From the NCBI GenBank assembly GCA_016841645.1, contig JAENYS010000001.1:310001-374000 (forward strand): a stretch of DNA of 64,000 nucleotides, written 5' to 3'. The stretch is from Desulfoscipio geothermicus (GTDB lineage Bacteria; Bacillota; Desulfotomaculia; Desulfotomaculales; Desulfallaceae). A model generated the notes under the pieces. It searched no databases. It had not been told where the DNA came from and saw nothing but the letters and a program-made list of their open reading frames with translations. Position numbers and translations under genes: made by a program. Positions 25,371-34,465 of the stretch are shown here, piece after piece; within the stretch, counting starts at the first letter, position 1; each line of letters opens with the position of its first letter.

Positions 25371-25402
25371 AGGGAAACGCTCCCGTTACGGAACGTTTCC
25401 CT
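25371..25402 (+). terminator. Hairpin after serC
   Basis: AGGGAAACG pairs with CGTTTCCCT around a 14-base loop. There is no T-run, so termination is uncertain. Confidence 0.4.
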
Positions 25403-25541
25403 GTCACCTTCAACAGTCACCAAGAGAGAAAAACATCCCATCATAACTCGTTTTTGAAAGAAAACTGGCTTGAGCTAACAGCCTATTTTAATACCCATAT
25501 CCAACGGATGATTCTTTGAAAAGTAGGCCATGCCAATACTA

Positions 25542-27389
25542 TCAAGATTTATAAAATCTTCTGCGCTTAAAATATATGGCTATGGTAATTCCTGCAGTAA
25601 TAAGCACACCTGATACTACCAGTAGTTTGATTAACTCAGTTTTGTTAATGAGTGGTTGTTGTGGGTCCATACCCATGGGCCGGTTTCCCCTGTTACCTTC
25701 CCTTTGCGGCATACCACCAGGTCCCATGCCATTCCGGTCATTGGCCATCATCTCCATCATTTGATCCGGAATGCCCAATTCCCTAGCTTTGGCCCGAAAT
25801 TCATCAGTTAAACCGCCCGCCTGGCTAATTTCTTGCCTCAGTTCTTCTATGGCCTCCATGTCCACGTTCTGCGGCATCATCACCATCCCCTCGGGCTGCC
25901 GCTCTCCAACTTGCCCATCCCGGGGAGCAGCTTTGCCACCGGGCCGCTGAGCGCCGCCTGCACCGCCGAAACCGGGCATCCCTCTGCCCATACCCATGCC
26001 GTTGCCGTTGTTGGTGGAGGGCAACTCACCGCTGAGCTGTTTCTGGATTGTATCGGACATGGTGGCGGCAAGCTCGAGAATACCCGGGGCATTGTCGCCA
26101 AAACCTCGCATTCCGCCTATCGGGAAGCCCTGGCGGCCGGGTTCATTTTCTTGCTCCTGCCGGTCCGGTATTACTCCGGCCCGGTTTTCAGCCTCCCCGG
26201 TACCACCGGCAGACGTGCCGGAGATACTTTGCTCAAACTGTTCATATGTGTAAAAGGCTGTGGGGTCGGTTTTAACGTATTCGGCAATCAGTTCGAATAG
26301 TCGGGCGGTTTCTTTTTCCAGGTAACCACCGCTCAAATGCTGTGTGGCCACTTGTTCAAGATAACTGTGATAGGTTTGCCGGAACTTTTCGTCGGCCAGG
26401 AGCCTGGCGACCAGAGGTCTTTCGGCAAGCGCCCCCTGGATGGGTTCGTCAATATACAACCTGGAAGCATCACCGCCGAAACCAAACCCGCCAAAGGACA
26501 TGTTCAAATCCCACGGTAGTATTGTAAAAACGCCGTTTTGTTCATAAAGATAGTAATTGTGACCGAAGTTGCCCTGGTAGCTGTCGAAGTTGGCCAGGGC
26601 TGTGTTGACGGCAATGTATCTCAGTGCCGCGTCGACATCGAAGTATTTTTCAATGTCGACGCCGTTATTCAACACCTCAAGCATCTTGGTCAGCTTGGAC
26701 CAATCGGCATTCTTCATGGTGCTCTTTACTTCCAGGTCTTGATAGTCTGCAGGGTTGTCGCCTTTATATTTAAGGGTATTACCCACGGATTTATATAGGT
26801 CCCCGGTGATGTCGCTGAAATTCCTTTCCAGGTAAGGCTCCAGAACACTCTCCACCGCAAGGTAAAGTCCGAAATACTCGCCGTTTACAGATACTGCAGC
26901 ATAGGCGAAAGCCGGTACTGCCACTCCCATCTCCTCAAAAATCTGGTAGGAAAGATATTCCCGCATATAAGATGGATCGGCGAAGCAGTTGTTCAGGTTA
27001 AGTTGGGTCAACCCCACCATGGTCTGGTTTTGCACTATATCGTTGAAGTTCAGTTTGAAACTGCACCGGTCGCTGTCACTGCGGGCAACCGACATGAGGC
27101 TGGAATTGCCCTTAGGTCTTATGCGAACCGACGGATAGGTGTCGCCGTTGATGGTAACCGTGGCGGTGGCGAACTCCTCAGCTATAGGGTCGGCCATCAT
27201 TTCATTCCAACTGTCTTCATTGATTTCTATGTTCACTTCCATGACTTGATCTCTTTGAAAATACTTATCAACATACTCGTCCCCGTATACTGTTACAGTC
27301 CCGGTGCCATGCACCGTATAGGCCCAAACGAATAGGCTTGCAAAAAGTACCAACATAAGGACCAGTAATATAAGCCTGGTATTGGTCAT
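25542..27389 (-). CDS. CotH-type kinase, membrane-anchored
   Basis: A 615-residue protein with an N-terminal membrane segment, a CotH protein-kinase-like domain (about residues 50-350) and a long Gly/Met/Pro-rich region (about 400-575) before a C-terminal membrane helix and a basic end. In the kinase: VRIRPKGNSSLMS, YFGLYLAVESVLEPYLERNF, and the acidic metal motif in FTILPWDLNMSFGGFGF. CotH of Bacillus phosphorylates spore coat proteins; membrane-bound CotH proteins like this are commonly linked to DUF4956 and VTC genes, as here, and their substrates are unknown. It is the last gene of the three-gene set. Confidence 0.88.
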   Translation of the reverse strand: MTNTRLILLVLMLVLFASLFVWAYTVHGTGTVTVYGDEYVDKYFQRDQVMEVNIEINEDSWNEMMADPIAEEFATATVTINGDTYPSVRIRPKGNSSLMSVARSDSDRCSFKLNFNDIVQNQTMVGLTQLNLNNCFADPSYMREYLSYQIFEEMGVAVPAFAYAAVSVNGEYFGLYLAVESVLEPYLERNFSDITGDLYKSVGNTLKYKGDNPADYQDLEVKSTMKNADWSKLTKMLEVLNNGVDIEKYFDVDAALRYIAVNTALANFDSYQGNFGHNYYLYEQNGVFTILPWDLNMSFGGFGFGGDASRLYIDEPIQGALAERPLVARLLADEKFRQTYHSYLEQVATQHLSGGYLEKETARLFELIAEYVKTDPTAFYTYEQFEQSISGTSAGGTGEAENRAGVIPDRQEQENEPGRQGFPIGGMRGFGDNAPGILELAATMSDTIQKQLSGELPSTNNGNGMGMGRGMPGFGGAGGAQRPGGKAAPRDGQVGERQPEGMVMMPQNVDMEAIEELRQEISQAGGLTDEFRAKARELGIPDQMMEMMANDRNGMGPGGMPQREGNRGNRPMGMDPQQPLINKTELIKLLVVSGVLITAGITIAIYFKRRRFYKS

Positions 27390-27403
27390 AATAATCCGTC
27401 CTT

Positions 27404-28096
27404 TTAGGATGCGTATTCCCCGTTAAAGCTTACCAGAGCGGAGTTAGTAATGCCCGGTATGGCCGACAGCTCGTTTATAAACCTGGTCTCCCCGTTTTTC
27501 AATCGTATTTCATATACTAACTCAATGCCTTTTTCTGCGGTAACGGTTTTGGATTTGACGCGGTATTTGGAGAAGGCCTTTTTCATAAGGCCCACTGCAC
27601 TGCTTTCGGCATTTTCATCTGTGCAGTTGATGATCACAATGTAGGGTGTCTCAACAACATTCCGGCTGACAAAAGCGATAAGTATGATGCCAATAATTAC
27701 CGAACCCAGCACGGCCAGGGGGATTAAACCGGCGCCAATGACTATGCCCGCAACTATGGACCAGAACAGAAAGACTAAATCCATGGGGTCCTTTATGGGG
27801 GTCCGGAAGCGGACGATGGACAGCGCACCCACCATGCCGAGAGCGATTATCACATTGGAGGTGATGGCCAGAATAACCAGGGTAGTCAACATGGTCAGCA
27901 ACACAAGCGAGATATTGAAAGCCCGTGAATACATTACCCCGCCAAATGTCTTTTTGTAAACCAGGTAGATGAACATACTCACCAGGAAAGCGGCTGTTAT
28001 GGCCAGGGCCGCATCGGTGAAAGAAAAACCTGATACCTTATCTAAAAAATTGGAATTAAAAATGTCGTTAAAGTTAAATTCCATCTTAAACCACAT
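27404..28096 (-). CDS. DUF4956 integral membrane protein
   Basis: A 230-residue protein with about four membrane helices (residues 25-135), containing TSNVIIALGMVGALSIVRFR and TPIKDPMDLVFLFWSIVAGI, both typical of DUF4956. A soluble C-terminal domain of about 80 residues follows (VETPYIVIINCTDENAESSA). Members sit next to VTC-type polyphosphate polymerases and CotH proteins; a transport or scaffold role is plausible but unproven. Gaps of 12 and 14 bases to its neighbours support one operon. A second possible ATG lies four codons in. Confidence 0.87.
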   Translation of the reverse strand: MWFKMEFNFNDIFNSNFLDKVSGFSFTDAALAITAAFLVSMFIYLVYKKTFGGVMYSRAFNISLVLLTMLTTLVILAITSNVIIALGMVGALSIVRFRTPIKDPMDLVFLFWSIVAGIVIGAGLIPLAVLGSVIIGIILIAFVSRNVVETPYIVIINCTDENAESSAVGLMKKAFSKYRVKSKTVTAEKGIELVYEIRLKNGETRFINELSAIPGITNSALVSFNGEYAS

Positions 28097-28108
28097 CCTC
28101 TCTCTTGC

Positions 28109-28822
28109 TTACATAATGCCGCGGATGTCCGTGTTATACAGGCGACAGGCCGCGTACTTGGAAAATGCCGTGGAGGTGCATTTATTTAATTGCACAATAT
28201 CCTGGATAAACTCGGGCAAAAAGCCGTCATACTTTACTTCCAGAATGCAAATGCCGGAATCCAGGGCGGTGGCGTTGGGTAGGCAGACATCAAATAGGTC
28301 GGTGGAACTTATGGCCGTCCTGACATCGCTATCCATGGTCACCCGCACATTGCCGGCGGGGTAATGGTAGGCCTCCCGCATGTAATCCACTATCGCTTTG
28401 GGCAGCAGTCTTTCCGTCTTCAATCGCAGATAAAACTCCAGCAGCAGCGATTGGCCCGACTCTTTAAGGAAAGTGATATTGCCATTGAGAATATCCAGCA
28501 CTTCGCCTTTTTTTATACCGGCGGAAAGTTTGGCGGTTTTACTGAAATGCTTAACCTTTTTTTCAAGCCGGATGAAATCGTGGTTATGATTATAAAACCG
28601 GATGCGGAATTTTTCTTTGACCGGCAGTCCTTCCATCTTTTCAGTGAGGGCCTTGTCTTCCGGAGTATCGAAATACAAACTGCGGATATGGTATCTGCCT
28701 TCCGGCCCGGCGTTTTTATCGGCACGAAGCACGCAGGACAGCCTGCTCCTGATCACCAGTGCATCAGCCATGGTAACTACATGTTTTAATTCATGGCGGT
28801 ATTTTAAACCCTTTATTGTCAT
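28109..28822 (-). CDS. VTC-domain polyphosphate-polymerase-like protein
   Basis: A 237-residue protein with the VTC domain of the CYTH/triphosphate tunnel fold. The tunnel-lining basic and acidic strands are visible: RYHIRSLYFDTPEDKAL, KEKFRIRFYNHNHDFIRLEK, KVKHFSKTAK, VRVTMDSDVRTA, and ILEVKYDGFLPEFIQDIV. In yeast Vtc4 this domain makes polyphosphate from ATP. It is the first gene of the set with DUF4956 and CotH. Whether the bacterial protein makes polyphosphate has to be inferred from the family. Confidence 0.88.
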   Translation of the reverse strand: MTIKGLKYRHELKHVVTMADALVIRSRLSCVLRADKNAGPEGRYHIRSLYFDTPEDKALTEKMEGLPVKEKFRIRFYNHNHDFIRLEKKVKHFSKTAKLSAGIKKGEVLDILNGNITFLKESGQSLLLEFYLRLKTERLLPKAIVDYMREAYHYPAGNVRVTMDSDVRTAISSTDLFDVCLPNATALDSGICILEVKYDGFLPEFIQDIVQLNKCTSTAFSKYAACRLYNTDIRGIM

Positions 28823-28919
28823 TACCCCGCTTTCTGTTGGCTTTTTCTTCTTAATTCTAGCCCGGATGGCGGCTATAAATCACCGTAAGCAGGTGGTAAA
28901 AATGACGCAAAACTGCCGC

Positions 28920-28959
28920 AAAAAAAGGGAACGGGCAGTTAAAAAACTGCTTGTTCCCT
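28920..28959 (-). terminator. Terminator between the histidine kinase and VTC genes
   Basis: AGGGAACAAGCAGTT pairs with AACTGCCCGTTCCCT (about 15 bp with wobbles), followed on the minus strand by TTTTTTTG. It separates the two-component genes from the VTC-DUF4956-CotH genes. Confidence 0.9.
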
Positions 28960-28984
28960 ATGGCGTAACTTGGAGATATTCTAT

Positions 28985-30418
28985 TTATTCCGTTGCCCTA
29001 AAAGTGATTGTGAAAACAGTTCCCCCTTCGGTATTCCGAACATCAATTTTGCCTTTATGCTGCTGAATAACAGACTTGACTATGGAAAGCCCTATGCCGT
29101 ACTTACCCCCGCTACCTTTGTAAAAACGGTCAAAGATAAGCGGCAGGTCATCTTTCCCTATGCCTTCACCATCATCGGCCACCACAACGGTTATCCTGCC
29201 GGCTGCCTGGTGGCAGGTTAGTGTAATCTTAGTTTTGGCGTACCTAATGGCGTTCGATATAAGGTTGAAAAAGGCACGGGACACATGCTTCTCGTCACAG
29301 AGCATATTTACCGGCTGCTTATCAAACTCAAAAATAAACTTTATATTCCGTTCCGCAGCCAAACTTCGTAGTCGTTCTGCACAGTTGGAAAGCAGCTCGC
29401 GCAAATCAAATTCCTCAAGTTTTCCGCCTGTTGTGATGTTGTCGATACGCGAAAGATAAAGCAATTCCTCAACCAACTCGCTGAGCCGGTCGGTTTCGCT
29501 AATGATCACCCGGCTCGATTTTTCAGAGTCCAGAATTCTTTGTTCGATGCCCTCAGCATTGCACTTGATGGCTTGCAGCGGAGTTCTAAGCTCGTGCGAT
29601 ACGTTTTGGAAAAATTGTTTTTGCTCCTTGTCGTAAGCATCAAGCTGGGCCGCCGCCTTGTTCATGCTCCCGGCCAGCTCCGCCAGCTCTATGTCGTTAT
29701 AGTTGAAGGTGTTCTTGGAAAAATCCCCTTTTCCGATGCGTACCGCGAACCGGGTAAGTTCCCGGACGGGCTTGGCAATTAAACCGGACAGGATGATAGC
29801 GATCGATGCGGCCAGTATCCCGCCTATACCCATAACTACCAAAAGTACAATATTGATGCGGCTTGCAAAGGACTTGATGGCCGTCATGTCGATATAGTAC
29901 ACTAAATAAGCCACGCCGCTTGACGGGTTGGGCGGCAGCTTCACCGATACAAAATAATACTCACGCTCGGAGGCCTTAATTTGAGTAATTTCGTTGCTTT
30001 TCAGATCCACCTGTTCATGCTTCAGCTGAGTGGCCAAATCTTGTATTTGCTTGATATCACGAATCCATACCATGTCGGGATTGGGAAAAATGAGTTCATA
30101 ATTATATGAGACTACCATTGCTTCGGCCTTGTCCATTGGGCCTCCTGGTAGCCTGCGTATATCGGGCATGGAATCAGGCCCCGGCACCGGCGGGGTTGGA
30201 GGTTGTTCACCCGGCGAGAATCTGGGCAAAACCGTCCCATCATACCTCACCAGTTGCCTGGCATCTTTAAGTTGTTCGTTTACACTGTTCTTGATGTATT
30301 CTCCAACCAAAAGATTAAAAACGGCTAAGACCATTAAAAAAATTGCTGCGATAAGTGACATCACCATAACGAGTATCCTGGTACGGATGCTTATTTTACG
30401 CCCACTGATATTACTCAC
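28985..30418 (-). CDS. Sensor histidine kinase
   Basis: A 477-residue membrane kinase: one N-terminal helix, an extracellular sensing region of about 140 residues with a proline-rich part (PGEQPPTPPVPGPDSMPD), a second helix, a HAMP domain (GLIAKPVRELTRFAVRIG), the phosphoacceptor box FFQNVSHELRTPLQAIK, then the ATPase with N box FFNLISNAIRYAK, VVADDGEGIGKDDLPLIFDR and YGIGLSIVKSVI. It overlaps the response regulator gene by four bases (ATGA), so the pair is co-translated. The signal is unknown; the neighbours suggest it controls the VTC-DUF4956-CotH genes. Confidence 0.93.
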   Translation of the reverse strand: MSNISGRKISIRTRILVMVMSLIAAIFLMVLAVFNLLVGEYIKNSVNEQLKDARQLVRYDGTVLPRFSPGEQPPTPPVPGPDSMPDIRRLPGGPMDKAEAMVVSYNYELIFPNPDMVWIRDIKQIQDLATQLKHEQVDLKSNEITQIKASEREYYFVSVKLPPNPSSGVAYLVYYIDMTAIKSFASRINIVLLVVMGIGGILAASIAIILSGLIAKPVRELTRFAVRIGKGDFSKNTFNYNDIELAELAGSMNKAAAQLDAYDKEQKQFFQNVSHELRTPLQAIKCNAEGIEQRILDSEKSSRVIISETDRLSELVEELLYLSRIDNITTGGKLEEFDLRELLSNCAERLRSLAAERNIKFIFEFDKQPVNMLCDEKHVSRAFFNLISNAIRYAKTKITLTCHQAAGRITVVVADDGEGIGKDDLPLIFDRFYKGSGGKYGIGLSIVKSVIQQHKGKIDVRNTEGGTVFTITFRATE

Positions 30419-31110
30419 CGGCTTTCACGCTCCTTGAGACGAAAGCCGAAGCCCCATACCGTCTCGATCAACGTCCTGCTTTCCGACAGCTTCTTTCGCA
30501 GCCTACGTACAGTATCATCGGCCGCCCGAGTCTCTACTTCGCTGCTATAGCCCCATATTTTAGTGAGCAGCTCGTCCCTTGATATGGCCCGGTCCTTGTT
30601 TTCGATCAGGTAGCTTAACAGGCTGAATTCGTTTGGTGTCAGTTCCAAAGGAGCGTCGCCAAGCATGGCGGTTTTATGATTCAAGTTGACTTGAATGTCA
30701 GCATAGACAAGAACACGCGGCGAAGAATCATCTTGACCTTTTTCAAATACTATTCTGCGAAAAATCGCCTTAACCCGCATGACCAGAGACAAAGCAGAAA
30801 ACGGCTTGGTAAAATAATCATCGCTGCCGAGGTTGATCCCGGTAGCGTAATCTATGTCACTGTCACGCGCCGTGAGCATGATTATTGGCACGGTGCTTAT
30901 CTTTCGCAATTCTGAACAGATGGTAAAACCGTTGGTTCCCGGCATCATAACGTCGAGGATTACAAGATCGCATGGTTTTTCCTTAAAAGCAGCCAGAAGC
31001 TGATCACCATTTTCAAAAACGGTGACACGGTAACCTTCACTTTCCAGAAAAGATTTAATTACATCACGTATGTTTTGTTCGTCGTCCGCAATATATATAT
31101 TCTTACGCAT
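30415..31110 (-). CDS. OmpR-family response regulator
   Basis: About 231 residues: a receiver with the acidic pair in IYIADDEQNIRDVI, the phosphorylated Asp in CDLVILDVMMPGTNGF, and Lys in YFTKPFSALSLVMRVKA; then a winged-helix domain (APLELTPNEFSLLSYLIENK, RAISRDELLTKIWGYSSEVE). The frame is open to 31146, but ATG 31110 has GGAGGG at good spacing and starts MRKNIYIADDE. It is paired with the kinase downstream. Confidence 0.93.
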   Translation of the reverse strand: MRKNIYIADDEQNIRDVIKSFLESEGYRVTVFENGDQLLAAFKEKPCDLVILDVMMPGTNGFTICSELRKISTVPIIMLTARDSDIDYATGINLGSDDYFTKPFSALSLVMRVKAIFRRIVFEKGQDDSSPRVLVYADIQVNLNHKTAMLGDAPLELTPNEFSLLSYLIENKDRAISRDELLTKIWGYSSEVETRAADDTVRRLRKKLSESRTLIETVWGFGFRLKERESR

Positions 31111-31171
31111 GGCTGCATCCCTCCTACTTCTTTTCATTTTAAACAAAGTACTCGGGAATAGCCAATTATAA

Positions 31172-31357
31172 TCTACGGACTATTGGCATTATTTGCTCCT
31201 TATTACCAAATTTTGCGACCGGATCGTGCACAGCATCATGAGCGCCGGGGAAGTGGTCGATATCGACCGCGACAAGGCTGTCTATTTAATCAAGTTCGAT
31301 AAACTCGAAACGCTGCGCAAAATCAGTTTCAAAGTACAGCTGAAGGCGCAATTATAG
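31172..31357 (+). pseudogene. C-terminal gene fragment, resembling a UvrD-type helicase tail
   Basis: An open plus-strand stretch without a start: FCDRIVHSIMSAGEVVDIDR, DKAVYLIKFDKLETLRKISF and on to TAG at 31355. The order of G-E-V-V, a basic-acidic strand and I-K-F-D resembles the beta-barrel tail found at the end of PcrA/UvrD-like helicases. Nothing upstream on this strand continues it, so it is an orphan remnant. Family assignment is tentative. Confidence 0.45.
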
Positions 31358-31468
31358 CTGCTACCAGGTGGCCGGACCACCACACCGGTTGGCCGCCATA
31401 TTAACTGCAATCACTCACCCAAACCGGCAATCTAATAACCTTATGCAAATCCCAAGCCGAAGCCTGGA

Positions 31469-32941
31469 CTATTTCACGAAACGTTCCCAATTTTTCACTT
31501 CAAGGAAGGCAGCACGCTGGAATGAACTCTTCAACTCGAAGGGCACGGTGCAATCAAAGATCGTTTTACAAGCCAGCCCGTTGTCATGGTAACCCGTATA
31601 TTCACGTTTTTGCGAAGGATCAAGCGGATGGCAGCGTATCGCCGGAATGGTGATGATATCCTTGTCTGCCTCAAAGCGTGTAGTCATGGCCCATAACACA
31701 TCATTGGTGTCAAAGATATCCACATCTTCATCCACCAGGATGATATGCTTTAATTCACTGAAGGCTGAAAAGGCCAGCAGGGCCGCTTGGCGTTGTTTCC
31801 CTTCATCAGATGGTACTGCTTTTTTAATTTGAATGACCGCAATATATTTACCGCCGCCTGAAGAATGGGCATAGACATTGATTACCTTGCCGGGCATGGC
31901 GCGCTCTACCAATTGCATAATAGAAGCTTCTGTTGGAATGCCTACCATGCTGACATGTTCTTCAGATGGCCCGATAACCGTTTGCATAATCGGATTGTCC
32001 CGGCGATGGGTCACAGCTTTTACCTTGATCACAGGCACAGCACTTTGTGCGCCGCCTGTATACCCGGGAAACTCCGGCATGGCTTTGCCGGTATTGGTAT
32101 TTTGGTCTTCCACAACCCGGTAATTGGGCAGCAATTCCCCTTCGATGATCCATTCCGCGTTGGCGATCCCTTTTTGCTCAACTGTTAAGGCTTGTACCAA
32201 TTCTACAGGCTGTTTGCGTATAGCACCGGCCACGCCAAGTTCATCATAGCCAAGCGGTGTGGTTGGTGGTTCGAAACAAGATCCTATTTCAATGGCCGGA
32301 TCAACGCCAATACTGACGGTCACCGGCATTGGTTTGTCCATAGCTTCATATTTTTGATAAAAGGCACCTAAATGACGGGCCCCGGGTACAATATACATGG
32401 AGATCTCATCTTTAGACTGCAGGCACAGGCGGTGAATAGTCACGTCGCTTTCACCTGTTTCCGGATCATTGCCATACACCATGCCTAGTGTAATATATGG
32501 ACCGGCATCCTCCGGTGTATTGGTTGGTGCCGGAACGAGTTTACGCACGTCAAAGCCCGGGTCTGTTGCCGGATGTACCACTTCCTGGGCCGGAGCTTGT
32601 TCCCTGGGCACCGTCACCGGCGTAATCGGAGTGGACACTGCTTCATTCAACAGCTTCCCAAGCTTTTCCGGTTCCGTTTCCAACATGGCCGCCACCCGTT
32701 TACGACTCGCCAGCAGGCCAATCAATACCCGTGTTCCATGAAATCCCTTCACGTTGTTGAACATCATGGCCGGCCCTTCCCTGGTCGGACGTTTTACAGT
32801 ACCGCCGGCCCCGACATAACGGTATACTCCTGATAGTTCGGCTTCCGGATTTACTTCCTCATTGGTCTCAATGTATTGTCCGTCCAGTTCCTTCAGACGA
32901 GCCAATGTGGAACGCAAATCATAATTCTTTTTTTCTGCCAC
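31469..32941 (-). CDS. UbiD-family prenyl-FMN-dependent decarboxylase
   Basis: A 490-residue UbiD-like (de)carboxylase that uses prenylated FMN made by UbiX. Family segments: DLRSTLARLKELDGQYIETN, FNNVKGFHGTRVLIGLLASR, DAGPYITLGMVYGNDPETGE (the metal/cofactor region), SIGVDPAIEIGSCFEPPTTP, AEWIIEGELLPNYRVVEDQN, and ILVDEDVDIFDTNDVLWAMTTRFE-type residues near the C-terminus. It is encoded with an LpdD-like protein and UbiX, the set known from hydroxybenzoate and gallate decarboxylases (BsdBCD, LpdBCD). So the substrate is most likely a hydroxyaryl acid rather than a ubiquinone precursor. Confidence 0.92.
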   Translation of the reverse strand: MAEKKNYDLRSTLARLKELDGQYIETNEEVNPEAELSGVYRYVGAGGTVKRPTREGPAMMFNNVKGFHGTRVLIGLLASRKRVAAMLETEPEKLGKLLNEAVSTPITPVTVPREQAPAQEVVHPATDPGFDVRKLVPAPTNTPEDAGPYITLGMVYGNDPETGESDVTIHRLCLQSKDEISMYIVPGARHLGAFYQKYEAMDKPMPVTVSIGVDPAIEIGSCFEPPTTPLGYDELGVAGAIRKQPVELVQALTVEQKGIANAEWIIEGELLPNYRVVEDQNTNTGKAMPEFPGYTGGAQSAVPVIKVKAVTHRRDNPIMQTVIGPSEEHVSMVGIPTEASIMQLVERAMPGKVINVYAHSSGGGKYIAVIQIKKAVPSDEGKQRQAALLAFSAFSELKHIILVDEDVDIFDTNDVLWAMTTRFEADKDIITIPAIRCHPLDPSQKREYTGYHDNGLACKTIFDCTVPFELKSSFQRAAFLEVKNWERFVK

Positions 32942-32993
32942 GTTTCCTATCCCTCCAAATTCATTTAGACCTTAGCTTGATTTTTACCTTATT

Positions 32994-33377
32994 TTACTTG
33001 TTTTGGGTTTCCCTGTTGAACTTGACTTTGCCCGGCAACTTTTCTGAAAGCTCTTGCATATTGGCGTATAGTAGGGCTATGTCATCCTTTGTAGCATCAT
33101 CAATGTGGACCCCGGCTGAAACTGTGACCACGCACTGCCATGCGGAGCTAAGACGCAGAGCTATTTGACGAGCTATTTCATCTTCTTTATGGCCTGTAAT
33201 GCAGATAACGCTGGCGCTTGCCGAATCACTGCCGTCTCCGGTCAGGCTTTTTCTGGGAACAGCGACTGCAACTGCACCGATGTGAGGCATATCTCCGCCA
33301 AAAATACATACGGAAACATCTTTACCGCAAATCAAGGCATGGAGATGAACCTGATACTTTCCTTCCCCGGCTTGCAA
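32994..33377 (-). CDS. LpdD-like prenyl-flavin chaperone-type protein
   Basis: A 127-residue or slightly longer protein: QVHLHALICGKDVSVCIFGG, DMPHIGAVAVAVPRKSL, and SASASVICITGHKEDEIARQ. The PHIGAVA motif and size match the LpdD family, which accompanies UbiD/UbiX decarboxylases and is thought to help cofactor loading. TTG 33377 is listed as start, but an in-frame CTG at 33392 has GGAGGG eight bases upstream and would give MNEFSLQAGEGKY, closer to family N-termini. It lies between ubiD and ubiX. Confidence 0.82.
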   Translation of the reverse strand: MQAGEGKYQVHLHALICGKDVSVCIFGGDMPHIGAVAVAVPRKSLTGDGSDSASASVICITGHKEDEIARQIALRLSSAWQCVVTVSAGVHIDDATKDDIALLYANMQELSEKLPGKVKFNRETQNK

Positions 33378-33526
33378 AGAAAATTCATTCAGGCTTGTTC
33401 CCTCCTTATATTGAAAAATCCTGTTAAGCTATCATTTGCGCCTATTTTTGATGCCCAATGTAAATGCATTAAAAATTTTGAATGTACTGATATTTTATTA
33501 TAAAAAAGCATATAGTTGCCAGCTTC

Positions 33527-34096
33527 CTAGCTTTCTTTCAGACCATCCCAACGCTTTAATTCCGGCAGAATGATGCCCAGTTGATCAATGGTTCTATAGG
33601 CAATATGATTAATGATGTCACCGACAGTTTGGGGCTGGTTATAAAAGGCCGGCACCGGCGGTAAAATAACGGTGCCCATTTGAGACAACGCCAGCATATT
33701 TTCTAAATGAATGGTGTTCAGAGGTGTCTCTCTTGCTAACAGAATTAATTTTTTTCGTTCCTTCAAGATAACATCCGCGGCACGTGAGATAAGGTTGTCT
33801 GCCAGACCCATGCGAATAGAGGCAAGTGTCTTCATACTGCAAGGTGCAATAATCATGGCATCTACCCGGAATGATCCACTGGAGATTCTTGCGCCAAGAT
33901 CTGTTATTGCGTAGGTGAAGTCTGCAAGCCGTTCTACTTCTTCTGCTGTATAATTTGTTTCCGTGGTTAATGTTTTTCTGCCCCATCCCGACAATATGAC
34001 ATGCGTTTCCACTTCATTAATATTTTTTAAGATTTCTAAAATACGAATGCCAAATATTGCTCCCGTTGTTCCCGTAATGCCGACAATTACTTTCAT
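33527..34096 (-). CDS. ubiX: Flavin prenyltransferase UbiX
   Basis: A 189-residue enzyme that joins dimethylallyl phosphate to FMN, giving the prenyl-FMN used by UbiD. Seen: MKVIVGITGTTGAIFGIRIL at the N-terminus, GARISSGSFRVDAMIIAPCS, MKTLASIRMGLADNLISRAA, the RETPLNTIHLENMLALSQMG region and PPVPAFYNQPQTVGDIINHI. AGGTGAG precedes the ATG. It is first in transcription order, followed by lpdD-like and ubiD, making a complete decarboxylase set. Confidence 0.95.
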   Translation of the reverse strand: MKVIVGITGTTGAIFGIRILEILKNINEVETHVILSGWGRKTLTTETNYTAEEVERLADFTYAITDLGARISSGSFRVDAMIIAPCSMKTLASIRMGLADNLISRAADVILKERKKLILLARETPLNTIHLENMLALSQMGTVILPPVPAFYNQPQTVGDIINHIAYRTIDQLGIILPELKRWDGLKES

Positions 34097-34465
34097 TGAC
34101 TCACCTATTTTCTTTAGTCTTCTGTTTTATTATATACATAGGAGTTAGACAGTCGATATAAATCAATCCAAGTAATAGTATCAATTAATCTATATTACAA
34201 TTTTTATGGTACCCTTGTACATATAATTTGCATAGTTATTCGATATAATAATTGATGAGGGAGCCATAAAGATTAAAATAGCACCATATCAACCATTCCT
34301 TGTAAAAATGTAAAATAATTGATTCCTATAATTTCGTCCGACAAAACTTGAGTACGAACGTGCATAAACAGAGTTAAAGAAGAAGTACCCCCAAATGTCA
34401 GATATTAATCTAGTAATTTGGAGGGGTACTTCTTTCTCTTGACCCGGCAAATTATAAACTGGAAT
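34097..34465. other. Intergenic region after the flavin reductase
   Basis: AT-rich, about 370 bases; apart from the terminator hairpin at 34381-34433, nothing supportable. Confidence 0.5.
34381..34433 (-). terminator. Terminator of the flavin reductase gene
   Basis: AGAAGTACCCC pairs with GGGGTACTTCT around a 31-base loop with an inner AAAT/ATTT pair. It is flanked by T-rich sequence on both strands. Confidence 0.75.
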
